The position numbers and the translations under genes were made by a program. The notes under the pieces are model-generated. The model made no database searches. It had not been told where the DNA came from and worked only from the letters and a program-made list of their open reading frames with translations. From Ignavibacteria bacterium (GTDB lineage: Bacteria > Bacteroidota > Ignavibacteria > Kapaibacteriales > Kapaibacteriaceae): a DNA stretch of 64,000 nt. Position 1 is the stretch's first letter, and every line of letters starts with the position of its first letter. Positions 43,770 through 51,692 of the stretch are shown here, in pieces. The stretch is from NCBI GenBank assembly GCA_016191145.1, contig JACPPD010000001.1, positions 110,559 to 174,558 on the forward strand, in the 5' to 3' direction.

Positions 43770-44614
43770 TTTTAACGTCTTGTTCCGACGCTGCCCGAGG
43801 CGCCAGCAATCAGAACAATGTAATCTATACCGACACACTGCCTATCAGCAGATGGCAATTGCCGGATTCATTGTCGTTTTGCGGCGAATCGGTTCCTCTC
43901 GCCGACCCCGAGGTTCGTGAACGCGCAGAACGCGAGTTCTATATCAACCTGCAAACACCCGGACAAATCGTGCTCTACCTTAAGCGTTCGGCACGTTGGT
44001 TCCCAATGTTTGAGCGCATCATCAGGGAAGAAAAGATGCCGGATGATATGAAATACGTTTCCATTGCCGAAAGCGCACTGTATATGTCGAAGTCGCCCAA
44101 AGATGCCGTTGGCCTGTGGCAGATTATTCCAAATACAGCTCGGGCAATGGGTTTGATTGTGAACGAGATGGTTGATGAGAGACGTCACCCCGAAAAAAGT
44201 ACACGCGCCGCAATGCGCTACCTGCGCCAAGGGTACACAGCCACAGGGTCGTGGACTAATGCAGCGGCGGGATACAACATGGGCCATGAAAATTTTGCCG
44301 AAAACCAACGTTATCAGGGTGTTAAAGATTTTTACGATTTGTTTCTTAACGAGGAAACGAGCCGATATGTATTGCGCATTGCAATTATTAAACATATCGT
44401 TGAACACGCCCATGAATATGGTATTGTCATCCCCCAAGACGAACGCTACAACCCAGCACCTGTGAAAGCTATAGCACAAACAGAGGCAGTTGAAAACCTC
44501 GCGCAATGGGCCTCAGAACATCGCACGACGTATAAGGATGTGAAAATCAATAACCCCTGGATCCTGGGACGATCCCTGCCCGAAGGCACATGGCTATTGG
44601 CTGTTAGCCAATAG
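43718..44614 (+). CDS. Lytic murein transglycosylase (MltD-like SLT domain), lipoprotein
   Basis: 298 residues from the ATG at 43718. The N-terminus (FYRIWIFCLFSLGLILTSC) is a lipoprotein signal with lipobox LTSC. The SLT domain has the catalytic Glu118 in YVSIAESALYMSKSPKDAVG, followed by LWQIIPNTARAMGL and AAAGYNMG. It cleaves peptidoglycan to 1,6-anhydro-muropeptides at the outer membrane or cell wall. No LysM domains are present, so it is shorter than E. coli MltD. The start overlaps the ABC ATPase by 52 bp. The stop codon falls inside a perfect palindrome. Confidence 0.9.
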   Translation: MYAFYRIWIFCLFSLGLILTSCSDAARGASNQNNVIYTDTLPISRWQLPDSLSFCGESVPLADPEVRERAEREFYINLQTPGQIVLYLKRSARWFPMFERIIREEKMPDDMKYVSIAESALYMSKSPKDAVGLWQIIPNTARAMGLIVNEMVDERRHPEKSTRAAMRYLRQGYTATGSWTNAAAGYNMGHENFAENQRYQGVKDFYDLFLNEETSRYVLRIAIIKHIVEHAHEYGIVIPQDERYNPAPVKAIAQTEAVENLAQWASEHRTTYKDVKINNPWILGRSLPEGTWLLAVSQ

Positions 44615-44618
44615 CCAT
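44590..44618. repeat. Perfect 12-bp palindrome across the transglycosylase stop codon
   Basis: ATGGCTATTGGC (44590-44601), loop TGTTA, GCCAATAGCCAT (44607-44618). It encodes the last residues and the stop. No T-tract follows, so it is not a classic intrinsic terminator, but it lies between convergent genes and may block read-through or protect the 3' end. Confidence 0.8.
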
Positions 44619-44644
44619 GAACCCTTCAAATTGGGCTTGTGTCC

Positions 44645-45442
44645 TTATTGCTTAGGCGTCTGCTGAAACACCGGGCTTTCGTTTTCCTTTACAAATCCCC
44701 ATGCCTTAATTGAAAGCGTTGGGTTTTCGGGGTTTGTGGTTGCAACAACAACAACACCCTGGAAATTCCCCTTGACTGCGGGAACTACCGTGGCCTCCAG
44801 CTCGAGGTGCTCTCCAGGTTTAAGTGTTACGCTCGATGTCTGATTTAAGACAAGGCCATTATCGGCATGCCAATCAGAAAACGTTATCGGCACTTTATCA
44901 TTATTCGTGATCTGGATTTTTCCCTTTGATTGCTTCCCTACCTGAAGTTCCTGGAACGCAAAATAGTTCATGGGGCTCATCATGATAGGACGCTGAATAT
45001 CTGCCTTCAAATACAGGTACTCAACTTTTTCCACGGTGTCGGCAGTTGTAGTCTGCGGAATCCCCTGTACGTTGCTCATGTGCTTGATGTCGGCGCCTTC
45101 CTTGTCCATCCACCGAACAGTGATGCTCTTAGTTATCGGACCCGTCTGCGATTCGTTAATGTTAAGCTTAACCTTCATTGTACTAACTTCACCAGGCTTT
45201 AATTCCATCTTGTCCGGATCTGTTTTTGTGCACCCGCAGCCTGGCTTAATCTCCACAAGCTTCATGTCGCGGTTGCCTGTATTCTTCATCTTAATAGTGC
45301 CTTCGAGAAATCCTTCCTTTGGTGCAGATACCTTACCCCAATCGAGTGTCATGCCCCCTTCCACTTCAAACTTTGCCTGGCCAAAAAGCGCAAGCGTTGG
45401 AATCAACAGACACATTGAAAAAACTACAAACGCACGTTGCAT
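44645..45442 (-). CDS. Secreted DUF1573-domain protein
   Basis: 265 residues from the ATG at 45442, with GGAG six bases upstream. The signal peptide is FVVFSMCLLIPTLALFG then QA. The DUF1573 (ASPM/SPD-2/hydin-like) domain shows GTIKMKNTGNRDMKLVEIKP then GCGCT and LKPGEVSTMKVKLN. A second similar beta-sandwich follows (FAFQELQVGKQSKGKIQITN then DKVPITFSDWHADNGL). DUF1573 proteins are frequent exported proteins of Bacteroidota with unknown function. It probably has its own promoter (CAAATATA on the plus strand at 45494-45501). Confidence 0.85.
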   Translation of the reverse strand: MQRAFVVFSMCLLIPTLALFGQAKFEVEGGMTLDWGKVSAPKEGFLEGTIKMKNTGNRDMKLVEIKPGCGCTKTDPDKMELKPGEVSTMKVKLNINESQTGPITKSITVRWMDKEGADIKHMSNVQGIPQTTTADTVEKVEYLYLKADIQRPIMMSPMNYFAFQELQVGKQSKGKIQITNNDKVPITFSDWHADNGLVLNQTSSVTLKPGEHLELEATVVPAVKGNFQGVVVVATTNPENPTLSIKAWGFVKENESPVFQQTPKQ

Positions 45443-45493
45443 GGTGTACTCCAAATGTTAACAACTAAAGTGTTGGGTATGACGCAATGACTA

Positions 45494-45501
45494 CAAATAT
45501 A
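45494..45501 (-). promoter_or_regulatory. TAnnTTTG -7 box for the DUF1573 gene
   Basis: Minus-strand TATATTTG, an exact match, 51 bases before the ATG at 45442. It sits just downstream of the stop of the next gene upstream. Confidence 0.5.
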
Positions 45502-45507
45502 GTGACC

Positions 45508-46269
45508 TCAAATTCCACGCATCAACTTGAAACCGAAACCAGTCCAAAGGTATCGCCACGTAGCATCCGACATAACTGATGTGACCGGGACTGCAAATGT
45601 TAGTGAGGGGGCTAGGTAGTACCCCATCCCCATGGGAACATCATATTGCAGAGTCAACGCTGTTTCGAGGACGAATGGCGAAAAACTCGTCTGTAAATTG
45701 GATGTTAACTCACGTTCCTTCGTGGGTGGGTTGCCGTTGAAGTTATAGTCGGCGGGTGATACAACCCTATCGAACAGCGACTCCGACGCCGAGGCGAGAA
45801 TTTGCCCCCTAACAAACACACCAATGCTGCCATACGAATCAAATAGCCGCTGACGCACTCCGCCCTCAATTGTAATGTAGGACAGTGTTACATTGTAAGC
45901 ATACTCGTTAATCAGCAGCGTCGACCTCCAGGGAAGTGTATCGCCTGGTGCAACAAACGAGGAATTTGACATTGTAAATCCGAACCCGGCACTCACTGCA
46001 GTCTTAGCTGCAACCCAGGACTCACCGATTACTAAAATTCGTAACGGTACGCCTGAGCCCGATGTGAATGTGCAACACAGAATGAGATTTTGAGAATAAT
46101 TCACATCTGCTGCATTCTGTACATATCCTGTTCCTGCTTCAATCCCAATAAATTTTGTCGGCATAATCTTGGAAGAACGCGGCGGCCACTCCCATGCAAA
46201 TCCCTGAGCAGAAAAATCAACTGTGCTGCAAAGGAAGATAACAATTGTTATAACTTTTGGGAGAGTCAT
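45508..46269 (-). CDS. Putative outer-membrane beta-barrel protein
   Basis: 253 residues. The N-terminus (MTLPKVITIVIFLCSTVDFS then AQG) is a signal peptide. The rest alternates polar and aromatic residues in short beta-like strands (FIGIEAGTGYVQNAADVNYS, ISAG-type segments and ALTLQYDVPMGMGYYLAPSL), and the last strand is WRYLWTGFGFKLMRGI. This resembles small outer-membrane barrels of Bacteroidota (OmpW/PorT-like in general shape), without a sure family. The ATG overlaps the upstream T9SS gene stop as ATGA, so the two are coupled and the barrel may serve that surface protein. Confidence 0.65.
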   Translation of the reverse strand: MTLPKVITIVIFLCSTVDFSAQGFAWEWPPRSSKIMPTKFIGIEAGTGYVQNAADVNYSQNLILCCTFTSGSGVPLRILVIGESWVAAKTAVSAGFGFTMSNSSFVAPGDTLPWRSTLLINEYAYNVTLSYITIEGGVRQRLFDSYGSIGVFVRGQILASASESLFDRVVSPADYNFNGNPPTKERELTSNLQTSFSPFVLETALTLQYDVPMGMGYYLAPSLTFAVPVTSVMSDATWRYLWTGFGFKLMRGI

Positions 46270-48575
46270 CGCTGCACCATTAGGGGGACGACTCTTCTGA
46301 TTCTTCCCGATATAAATTCAATGAAGTACAGGCCGGGAGTAACGTGAGACAGGCTGATACTGACGACGTTCAGGCCAGCTACAAGCATCTCAGTTTGCTG
46401 CGGCACCACTATCGCTCCGGAGGCATCGGTGATGGTGAGACGTGCGCTGGACGAGTCTGGCGAGAGAATTATAATTCGTGCCAGATCTTCAACCGGGTTG
46501 GGAGCAACTCCGATGTCGGCTATCGATCGTAAACTTGTTGATGTTTTGTATTCAAGGCCACATACAGAATCGATTAGAAATTTTCCATTCCTGGTGGATA
46601 CTTGGAGCACAGATTCGCACCCCGCATTTCCAAATCGCGTCGTAACTGGAGACAATGCTAACTCGGTTTCCGCACGATTGCCAAGAAATGTGTCAAACTC
46701 AAGTAAGATCAAACTGCTGCGTTGAAAGAATGAACCATTTGCATCAAGATTAATTTTCAGAAGACCCGACGGATTTTCCGAATCGGAGATAGCAGCGCCC
46801 TCCGATGCTGTACCAACGAGTACCGCTCCACGATACCGCAGTAACGAAGGGTCGAATGCCAGTTCCAAATGTGCAGTCTCCGTTCGGACTACTCTGTCGG
46901 AATCAACAGTAACTGAAACTGAAATAGGATTACCTGGCCTGGCCCTAATATCTGCGGGAAGTGAGACCGTTATCGTGTCGGCGGGTACGGATTCACCAAA
47001 TGCAGGCATTTCATACGGAATGCCGAATGCATTGGTGTAAAACACTAATCGGGCATTAAGTACACCAACTGAGTTGGGAATGTATAGAACGTCGATGGTG
47101 TCGGACGCGGCAACACCTATCGGCGAGAAGGTTTGCTGCTGTATGTAGAGCGGTGCGCTTATTGGACTGACGACTATTGAATCGATGCGCAGAGGAATAT
47201 TCCCAACGTTTCTCACAACGATCGATCTCTGGCTTGCAGAAGGACAGTTATCGAGATAGACAACGGTGCCAAATGAAAGAGACGGAGGCGCTATTTGCAT
47301 TTGTGGCTTTCGTGCAAAGCCACGGAAGTATAATCGCTTTGTTTGAGCACCATCCGGAATGCCGAAAATCGGACGTGACCGCAGATTAGTCTCAATATCG
47401 TAGCGCATTAAATGCAATCCGCCATCAACGGGGTTAAAACGAACAACGAGTGTATCAACTTCGTTTGTTTCTATTTGCTGTGCATTATCGTTCAGATCCC
47501 TCAAAACCTCGAAGGCATTCGTTTCGCGTGGAGTGCCGACCTCGGTTTCTGAAAGCACAAAGGCATTGATATTGCCATCGTTACGGATTTCAATTCGTGC
47601 CACTACGCCGCCGGTACCGTCGGCATCAACGTCACCATAATCGATTGTATCACCCCTTACCGTCACATTCCCTCGGTCGCTGGGAGCACGCACAACGCGC
47701 AGCGTTTGCAGAACGCCAAGGCCGGATATACGCGCAACAATTGTGTCGGGCTCAACATCGGGATTCGGTTTATAAAGAACATTAAAATCTCCGCTGTCTT
47801 TTCCCATATCCCGAGGGACGTAGCGGACAAGCCAGGAGAGCTGGCCACGTGGACCAAATTTCGACCCTGGAGGTAACGTAGTGACTTCAATTTCAGGATC
47901 GCCGACAACGCTTGTCTGCATTTCGAGATACTGCGTGTCGATGGGTATTGTAACCATCGTTACATTCGTAACAGCATAGCGCTTCTCAGGCGGCAGCGGC
48001 ACAGGCTGAACATATACACTGTCGAACCTTAGGAATGGCGTGTTGGAGGCAAGGATCTCGTTCGTCTTTAACGCACGCAGCAGAAACGTCTTGTTTTTCG
48101 ATGCAGACAAGGGGTTAGCGCTGTCTACAACGCGCAGTTGCAATAATGCTTCAGTTACAACATCAGGCGGAAACTGCAAGTCTCCTTGAATCGATCGGAA
48201 CAGCACACCAAAGCGTCCGGTATCTCCCGATGCAACAAAGTACGGTAGTGCGTCTGCTTCTTTGAACTCTTCCTTTCGAGGGTCGCCCGACGGTACGTCG
48301 GACGTATTAATGATTTGGTAGAACGGTTCAGCATCCGGCCTGCTACTAAAAATTGCAACTGTATATGAACTTCTGTTTACAACGCTGAAATTCACGGTAA
48401 CCGGATCGCCCTCCAGCGTCACTCCAAAATCCATTACCGTATCAGCCTTATTTACTGGATTCCACCAAATGTCTACATTGGGTTGTGCGTTACACGTGCC
48501 AATGGCCAGGGGCCAGGTGTCGGGGGCCAGGTGCCAAGTGCCAACGGCTAGAATAATTAATATAAATCGACGCAA
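46266..48575 (-). CDS. Surface protein with Hydin-like repeats, cohesin-like domain and T9SS tail; heptamer array in signal region
   Basis: 769 residues from a TTG at 48575 (RRFILIILAVG). The signal region is built from a TGGCACC-type heptanucleotide array encoding GTWHLAPDTWPLAIGT, then CNAQP. Two or more beta-sandwiches of choice-of-anchor/Hydin type follow (TIDYGDVDADGTGGVVARIE then IRNDGNINAF; LSFGTVVYLDNCPSASQRSI). A cohesin-like segment is next (ISVSVTVDSDRVVRTETAHL then ELAFDPSLLRYRG). The C-terminus (DIGVAPNPVEDLARIIILSP ... GLYFIEFISGRIRR) is a T9SS sorting domain. The gene lies 36 bp after nuoN and is coupled to the barrel gene. The function is unknown. Confidence 0.8.
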   Translation of the reverse strand: MRRFILIILAVGTWHLAPDTWPLAIGTCNAQPNVDIWWNPVNKADTVMDFGVTLEGDPVTVNFSVVNRSSYTVAIFSSRPDAEPFYQIINTSDVPSGDPRKEEFKEADALPYFVASGDTGRFGVLFRSIQGDLQFPPDVVTEALLQLRVVDSANPLSASKNKTFLLRALKTNEILASNTPFLRFDSVYVQPVPLPPEKRYAVTNVTMVTIPIDTQYLEMQTSVVGDPEIEVTTLPPGSKFGPRGQLSWLVRYVPRDMGKDSGDFNVLYKPNPDVEPDTIVARISGLGVLQTLRVVRAPSDRGNVTVRGDTIDYGDVDADGTGGVVARIEIRNDGNINAFVLSETEVGTPRETNAFEVLRDLNDNAQQIETNEVDTLVVRFNPVDGGLHLMRYDIETNLRSRPIFGIPDGAQTKRLYFRGFARKPQMQIAPPSLSFGTVVYLDNCPSASQRSIVVRNVGNIPLRIDSIVVSPISAPLYIQQQTFSPIGVAASDTIDVLYIPNSVGVLNARLVFYTNAFGIPYEMPAFGESVPADTITVSLPADIRARPGNPISVSVTVDSDRVVRTETAHLELAFDPSLLRYRGAVLVGTASEGAAISDSENPSGLLKINLDANGSFFQRSSLILLEFDTFLGNRAETELALSPVTTRFGNAGCESVLQVSTRNGKFLIDSVCGLEYKTSTSLRSIADIGVAPNPVEDLARIIILSPDSSSARLTITDASGAIVVPQQTEMLVAGLNVVSISLSHVTPGLYFIEFISGRIRRVVPLMVQR
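48490..48546. repeat. Heptanucleotide array (GTGCCAN type) in signal-peptide region
   Basis: Degenerate copies of a 7-base unit (GTGCCAA/GTGCCAG on the plus strand) are interleaved with GGCCAGG variants. The edge TTACACGTGCCAA (48490-48502) is shared exactly with 58057-58069 in another surface gene. It encodes WHLAPDT-type residues on the minus strand. Confidence 0.75.
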
Positions 48576-48611
48576 TTTCGGTTCGCAGTAAGGTGGCGAA
48601 AACAAAAATCG

Positions 48612-50048
48612 CTAGTTGCCAAGCATACCGGTAATTATTCTCGGCATGATACCGAGTAAGATCACTGCGACGGTACAAACGGCCAGCGATATTCCTGCTA
48701 GACCCGCGTTTGCCTCATGTGTTTCCGGGTTAGGTTCACTAAAGTACATTTTTACGATTAGTCCAAGGTAGAACCACACAGAAATCACCGACGATGCAAC
48801 AGCAACAATCGTCAACCACGTAAAGCCACTCTCGATTGCGGCATAGAACAACATGTACTTCCCAAAGAAACCGGCAAACGGCGGGATTCCGGCAAGCGAG
48901 AACATAAATACTGCCATCATAGCAGCAAATACACCGTGTTTTCGGTACAGACCCGAATAGTCCGATATCATCAGCGAAGTCTCATCTTCTCGCTCAAGCA
49001 AACCAACGATGATGAACGCCCCCAACTGCATAAAGGTATATGCAAAAGCATAATACACAACTGCACTTTGTCCGAACGTTGTTCCTGCAACGATACCCAT
49101 CAGCATGTAACCGGCATGAGCCACAGAGCTGTAAGCAAGCATGCGTTTAACATTAGTCTGAGCAACAGCCGTGATGTTACCTATCAGCATCGTAGCTGCA
49201 GAGATGACTGCTAAAACCAACTGCAGTGTAGGCGTCATCGAAGCTACTTTAACCATGGGCATAATGACGCCGAATACTGCCAGGAATGCAGAAAATGCAG
49301 CTGCCTTCCCCGCAGTACTCATAAACGCAGTTACAACTGTCGGCGCACCTTCGTATACATCCGGCGCCCATTGATGAAATGGGAATGCAGCAATCTTAAA
49401 CGATAACCCTATTGTGAGTAGAACTGCGCCAAGAGCAAGCAGTACAGGGAACCTGGCTGTGCCGGCAGCAATAACCTTCAGCATCACAGAATAATCCAGG
49501 GTACCGGTGGCGCCGTACAGCAATGCCATACCATAGACAAGAAATCCCGTGGCAAAGGCGCCGAGCAGGAAATACTTCATGGCAGACTCGAGGCTTTTAT
49601 CGCGGGATCGGAAAAAGCCTGCCATGATGTAAAACGAAATGCTCATCAGCTCGATGCCAACAAATAATACAACCAAATTGCGGGCGTGCGCCATAAGCAT
49701 CATGCCAGCAACTGATGATACTAACATTGTATAGAATTCATCGAGTTCGCTGTTAAACCTTCCAAGGTAGGCTTGTGCTGCAAGCATTGCCATTACGCCG
49801 GCACCACAAAAGAGCAGGTCGAATACGGCCGCCCACCCGCCTAACGTAACCATGCCTCCAAACGCAGTACCCTGATTACTAATGGTGGCTGCTGCAAGCA
49901 GACCTGTGGTGACGAGTGTCCCGATGTAGTAGCCGTAAACGAGACGCGTGCTGTCTGACCTAACAAATGCCTGAATAATGATGCCAACGACACCTAAGGC
50001 AAGCCAGATGACGATGAGAGGTAACGATCCTAAGATGTCGAAATTCAT
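48612..50048 (-). CDS. nuoN: NADH-quinone oxidoreductase subunit N
   Basis: 478 residues with about 14 hydrophobic segments. NuoN is an antiporter-like membrane subunit of complex I that takes part in proton pumping. Characteristic blocks are LKYFLLGAF-type (here AMKYFLLGAFATGFLVYGMA), FPFHQWAPDVYEGAPTVVTA with the conserved charged loop, and QTNVKRMLAYSSVAHAGYML with the pumping Lys. The ATG overlaps the nuoM stop as ATGA. It is the last nuo gene in this segment; the following gene encodes a surface protein. Confidence 0.96.
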   Translation of the reverse strand: MNFDILGSLPLIVIWLALGVVGIIIQAFVRSDSTRLVYGYYIGTLVTTGLLAAATISNQGTAFGGMVTLGGWAAVFDLLFCGAGVMAMLAAQAYLGRFNSELDEFYTMLVSSVAGMMLMAHARNLVVLFVGIELMSISFYIMAGFFRSRDKSLESAMKYFLLGAFATGFLVYGMALLYGATGTLDYSVMLKVIAAGTARFPVLLALGAVLLTIGLSFKIAAFPFHQWAPDVYEGAPTVVTAFMSTAGKAAAFSAFLAVFGVIMPMVKVASMTPTLQLVLAVISAATMLIGNITAVAQTNVKRMLAYSSVAHAGYMLMGIVAGTTFGQSAVVYYAFAYTFMQLGAFIIVGLLEREDETSLMISDYSGLYRKHGVFAAMMAVFMFSLAGIPPFAGFFGKYMLFYAAIESGFTWLTIVAVASSVISVWFYLGLIVKMYFSEPNPETHEANAGLAGISLAVCTVAVILLGIMPRIITGMLGN

Positions 50049-51559
50049 TTGCTGAACATGTAATGTTCTACTTGTCCCACAACATGGCGTACACTCTGCT
50101 CAGAAAAATCCATGAACATCTTTGGCGCCACGCCAATCCATATCATCAACACAACCAACGGTACAAGCTGCCATTGCTCCATGCGTGAAACATCGCGGAG
50201 GTGTTTGTTTTCGGAGTTGTCGTTTCGCCCAAACATGACGCGCTGAAACATCCACAGCAGGTATACGGCAGCGAAGATCACTCCGGTCGATCCAATGATT
50301 GCATACGTCCAGTCATTGAGGAAGGGGCTTCTAAACGCACCCAGAAGCGTGAGAAATTCGCCCACGAAACCATTGAGACCGGGAAGACCAACAGATGCCA
50401 ACATTGAAAGGCCAAACAGGACGGAAAAACGTGGCATAACACTTGTAATTCCCCCGTACTGGTCTACGTCGCGCGTATGCCGACGCTCATACAGTACACC
50501 AACACAAAGGAACAACGCTCCAGTAGAAATTCCGTGGTTCACCATTTGTATCACTGCCCCCTGTACACCCTCAACGGTGAGCGAAAAAATTCCCAGGACA
50601 ACGAAGCCGAGGTGGCTCACCGATGAATACGCCACAAGTTTTTTCACATCGGTCTGCACCATCGCCACAAGAGCGCCATAGATGATGCCAATTACTGCAA
50701 GAATGCTGATTGCTCCGGCAAGCTGCGCCGATGTTTGCGGGAAGAGCTCGAGATTGAACCTGATTAAACCATAGGTGCCCATCTTTAAGAGCACTGCAGC
50801 AAGAATTACCGATCCGGCAGTCGGAGCCTGAACGTGTGCATCCGGCAACCACGTGTGGAATGGGAATAACGGAACCTTGATGCAAAATGCAAGAGCAAAA
50901 GCAAGGAACATCCAAAACTGCACATCAACGGGAATCGAAGGCCCAACCAGCCGAAGCTTCATGAGATCGGCGGTAAAACCCAGTCCCTGAGCCTGGGCAG
51001 CAAACCCTAACCACAGAATAGCCACAAGCATCAGCAGGGAGCCCACTAACGTGTACAGAAAGAACTTCACCGATGCGTAGATGCGGTCGTGCCCTCCCCA
51101 TATCCCAATGATGAACACCATCGGAATTAGGATCAGCTCCCAAAAAATGTAGAATAGAAAGGTATCCGTCGCAATAAATACACCTGTCATCCCAAACTGA
51201 AGCAATAACATCAATACATGAAACTCTTTCACACTTTTTGTAATTGGAGTCCACGAAGCCAATAGTGAAATTGGACCAATGAGTGTTGTAAGAAGGACAA
51301 GTAAAAGGCTCGTTCCGTCGATACCAATGCGAAATCCAGCGTCGAGTGAGGGGATCCAGGGCATATCAACAACAAACTGCATACCTGCATACGAGGAGTT
51401 GAAATACACAGGAAGCAAGAGCGACACACCGAAGGTGAGTGTGAGGTTGACCAACGACGAGACTTTAATAGCTCGTTCCTGTTCGCGGCTGATAAAAGCA
51501 ATTGCGACCGCTCCAACCAGAGGTGCAAAGAGTGTGCACAGCAGTGCCGTTACGCCCAT
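50045..51559 (-). CDS. nuoM: NADH-quinone oxidoreductase subunit M
   Basis: 504 residues from the ATG at 51559; a longer frame from 51622 adds only unconserved residues. NuoM is a proton-pumping antiporter-like subunit. FYIFWELILIPMVFIIGIWG carries the conserved Glu of the first helix bundle, and VKVPLFPFHTWLPDAH-type sequence (here CIKVPLFPFHTWLPDAHVQA) and QTDVKKLVAYSSVSHLGFVV follow. No nuoL or other nuo genes lie upstream; a divergent histidine kinase gene begins 133 bp away. So nuoMN form a two-gene unit here, apart from the rest of complex I. Confidence 0.96.
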   Translation of the reverse strand: MGVTALLCTLFAPLVGAVAIAFISREQERAIKVSSLVNLTLTFGVSLLLPVYFNSSYAGMQFVVDMPWIPSLDAGFRIGIDGTSLLLVLLTTLIGPISLLASWTPITKSVKEFHVLMLLLQFGMTGVFIATDTFLFYIFWELILIPMVFIIGIWGGHDRIYASVKFFLYTLVGSLLMLVAILWLGFAAQAQGLGFTADLMKLRLVGPSIPVDVQFWMFLAFALAFCIKVPLFPFHTWLPDAHVQAPTAGSVILAAVLLKMGTYGLIRFNLELFPQTSAQLAGAISILAVIGIIYGALVAMVQTDVKKLVAYSSVSHLGFVVLGIFSLTVEGVQGAVIQMVNHGISTGALFLCVGVLYERRHTRDVDQYGGITSVMPRFSVLFGLSMLASVGLPGLNGFVGEFLTLLGAFRSPFLNDWTYAIIGSTGVIFAAVYLLWMFQRVMFGRNDNSENKHLRDVSRMEQWQLVPLVVLMIWIGVAPKMFMDFSEQSVRHVVGQVEHYMFSK

Positions 51560-51692
51560 ATTCGTCGTATTTTCCTTGTTGAAATGCTGACAGGGGGCTA
51601 AAAAGGAGGCGCAATATAGCAAACATTGACTGTGGTTTGCGGAGCATGGGGCTTGTCATTCTTTAGGTTCTTTGACTGGGTGTGGATTTTTT

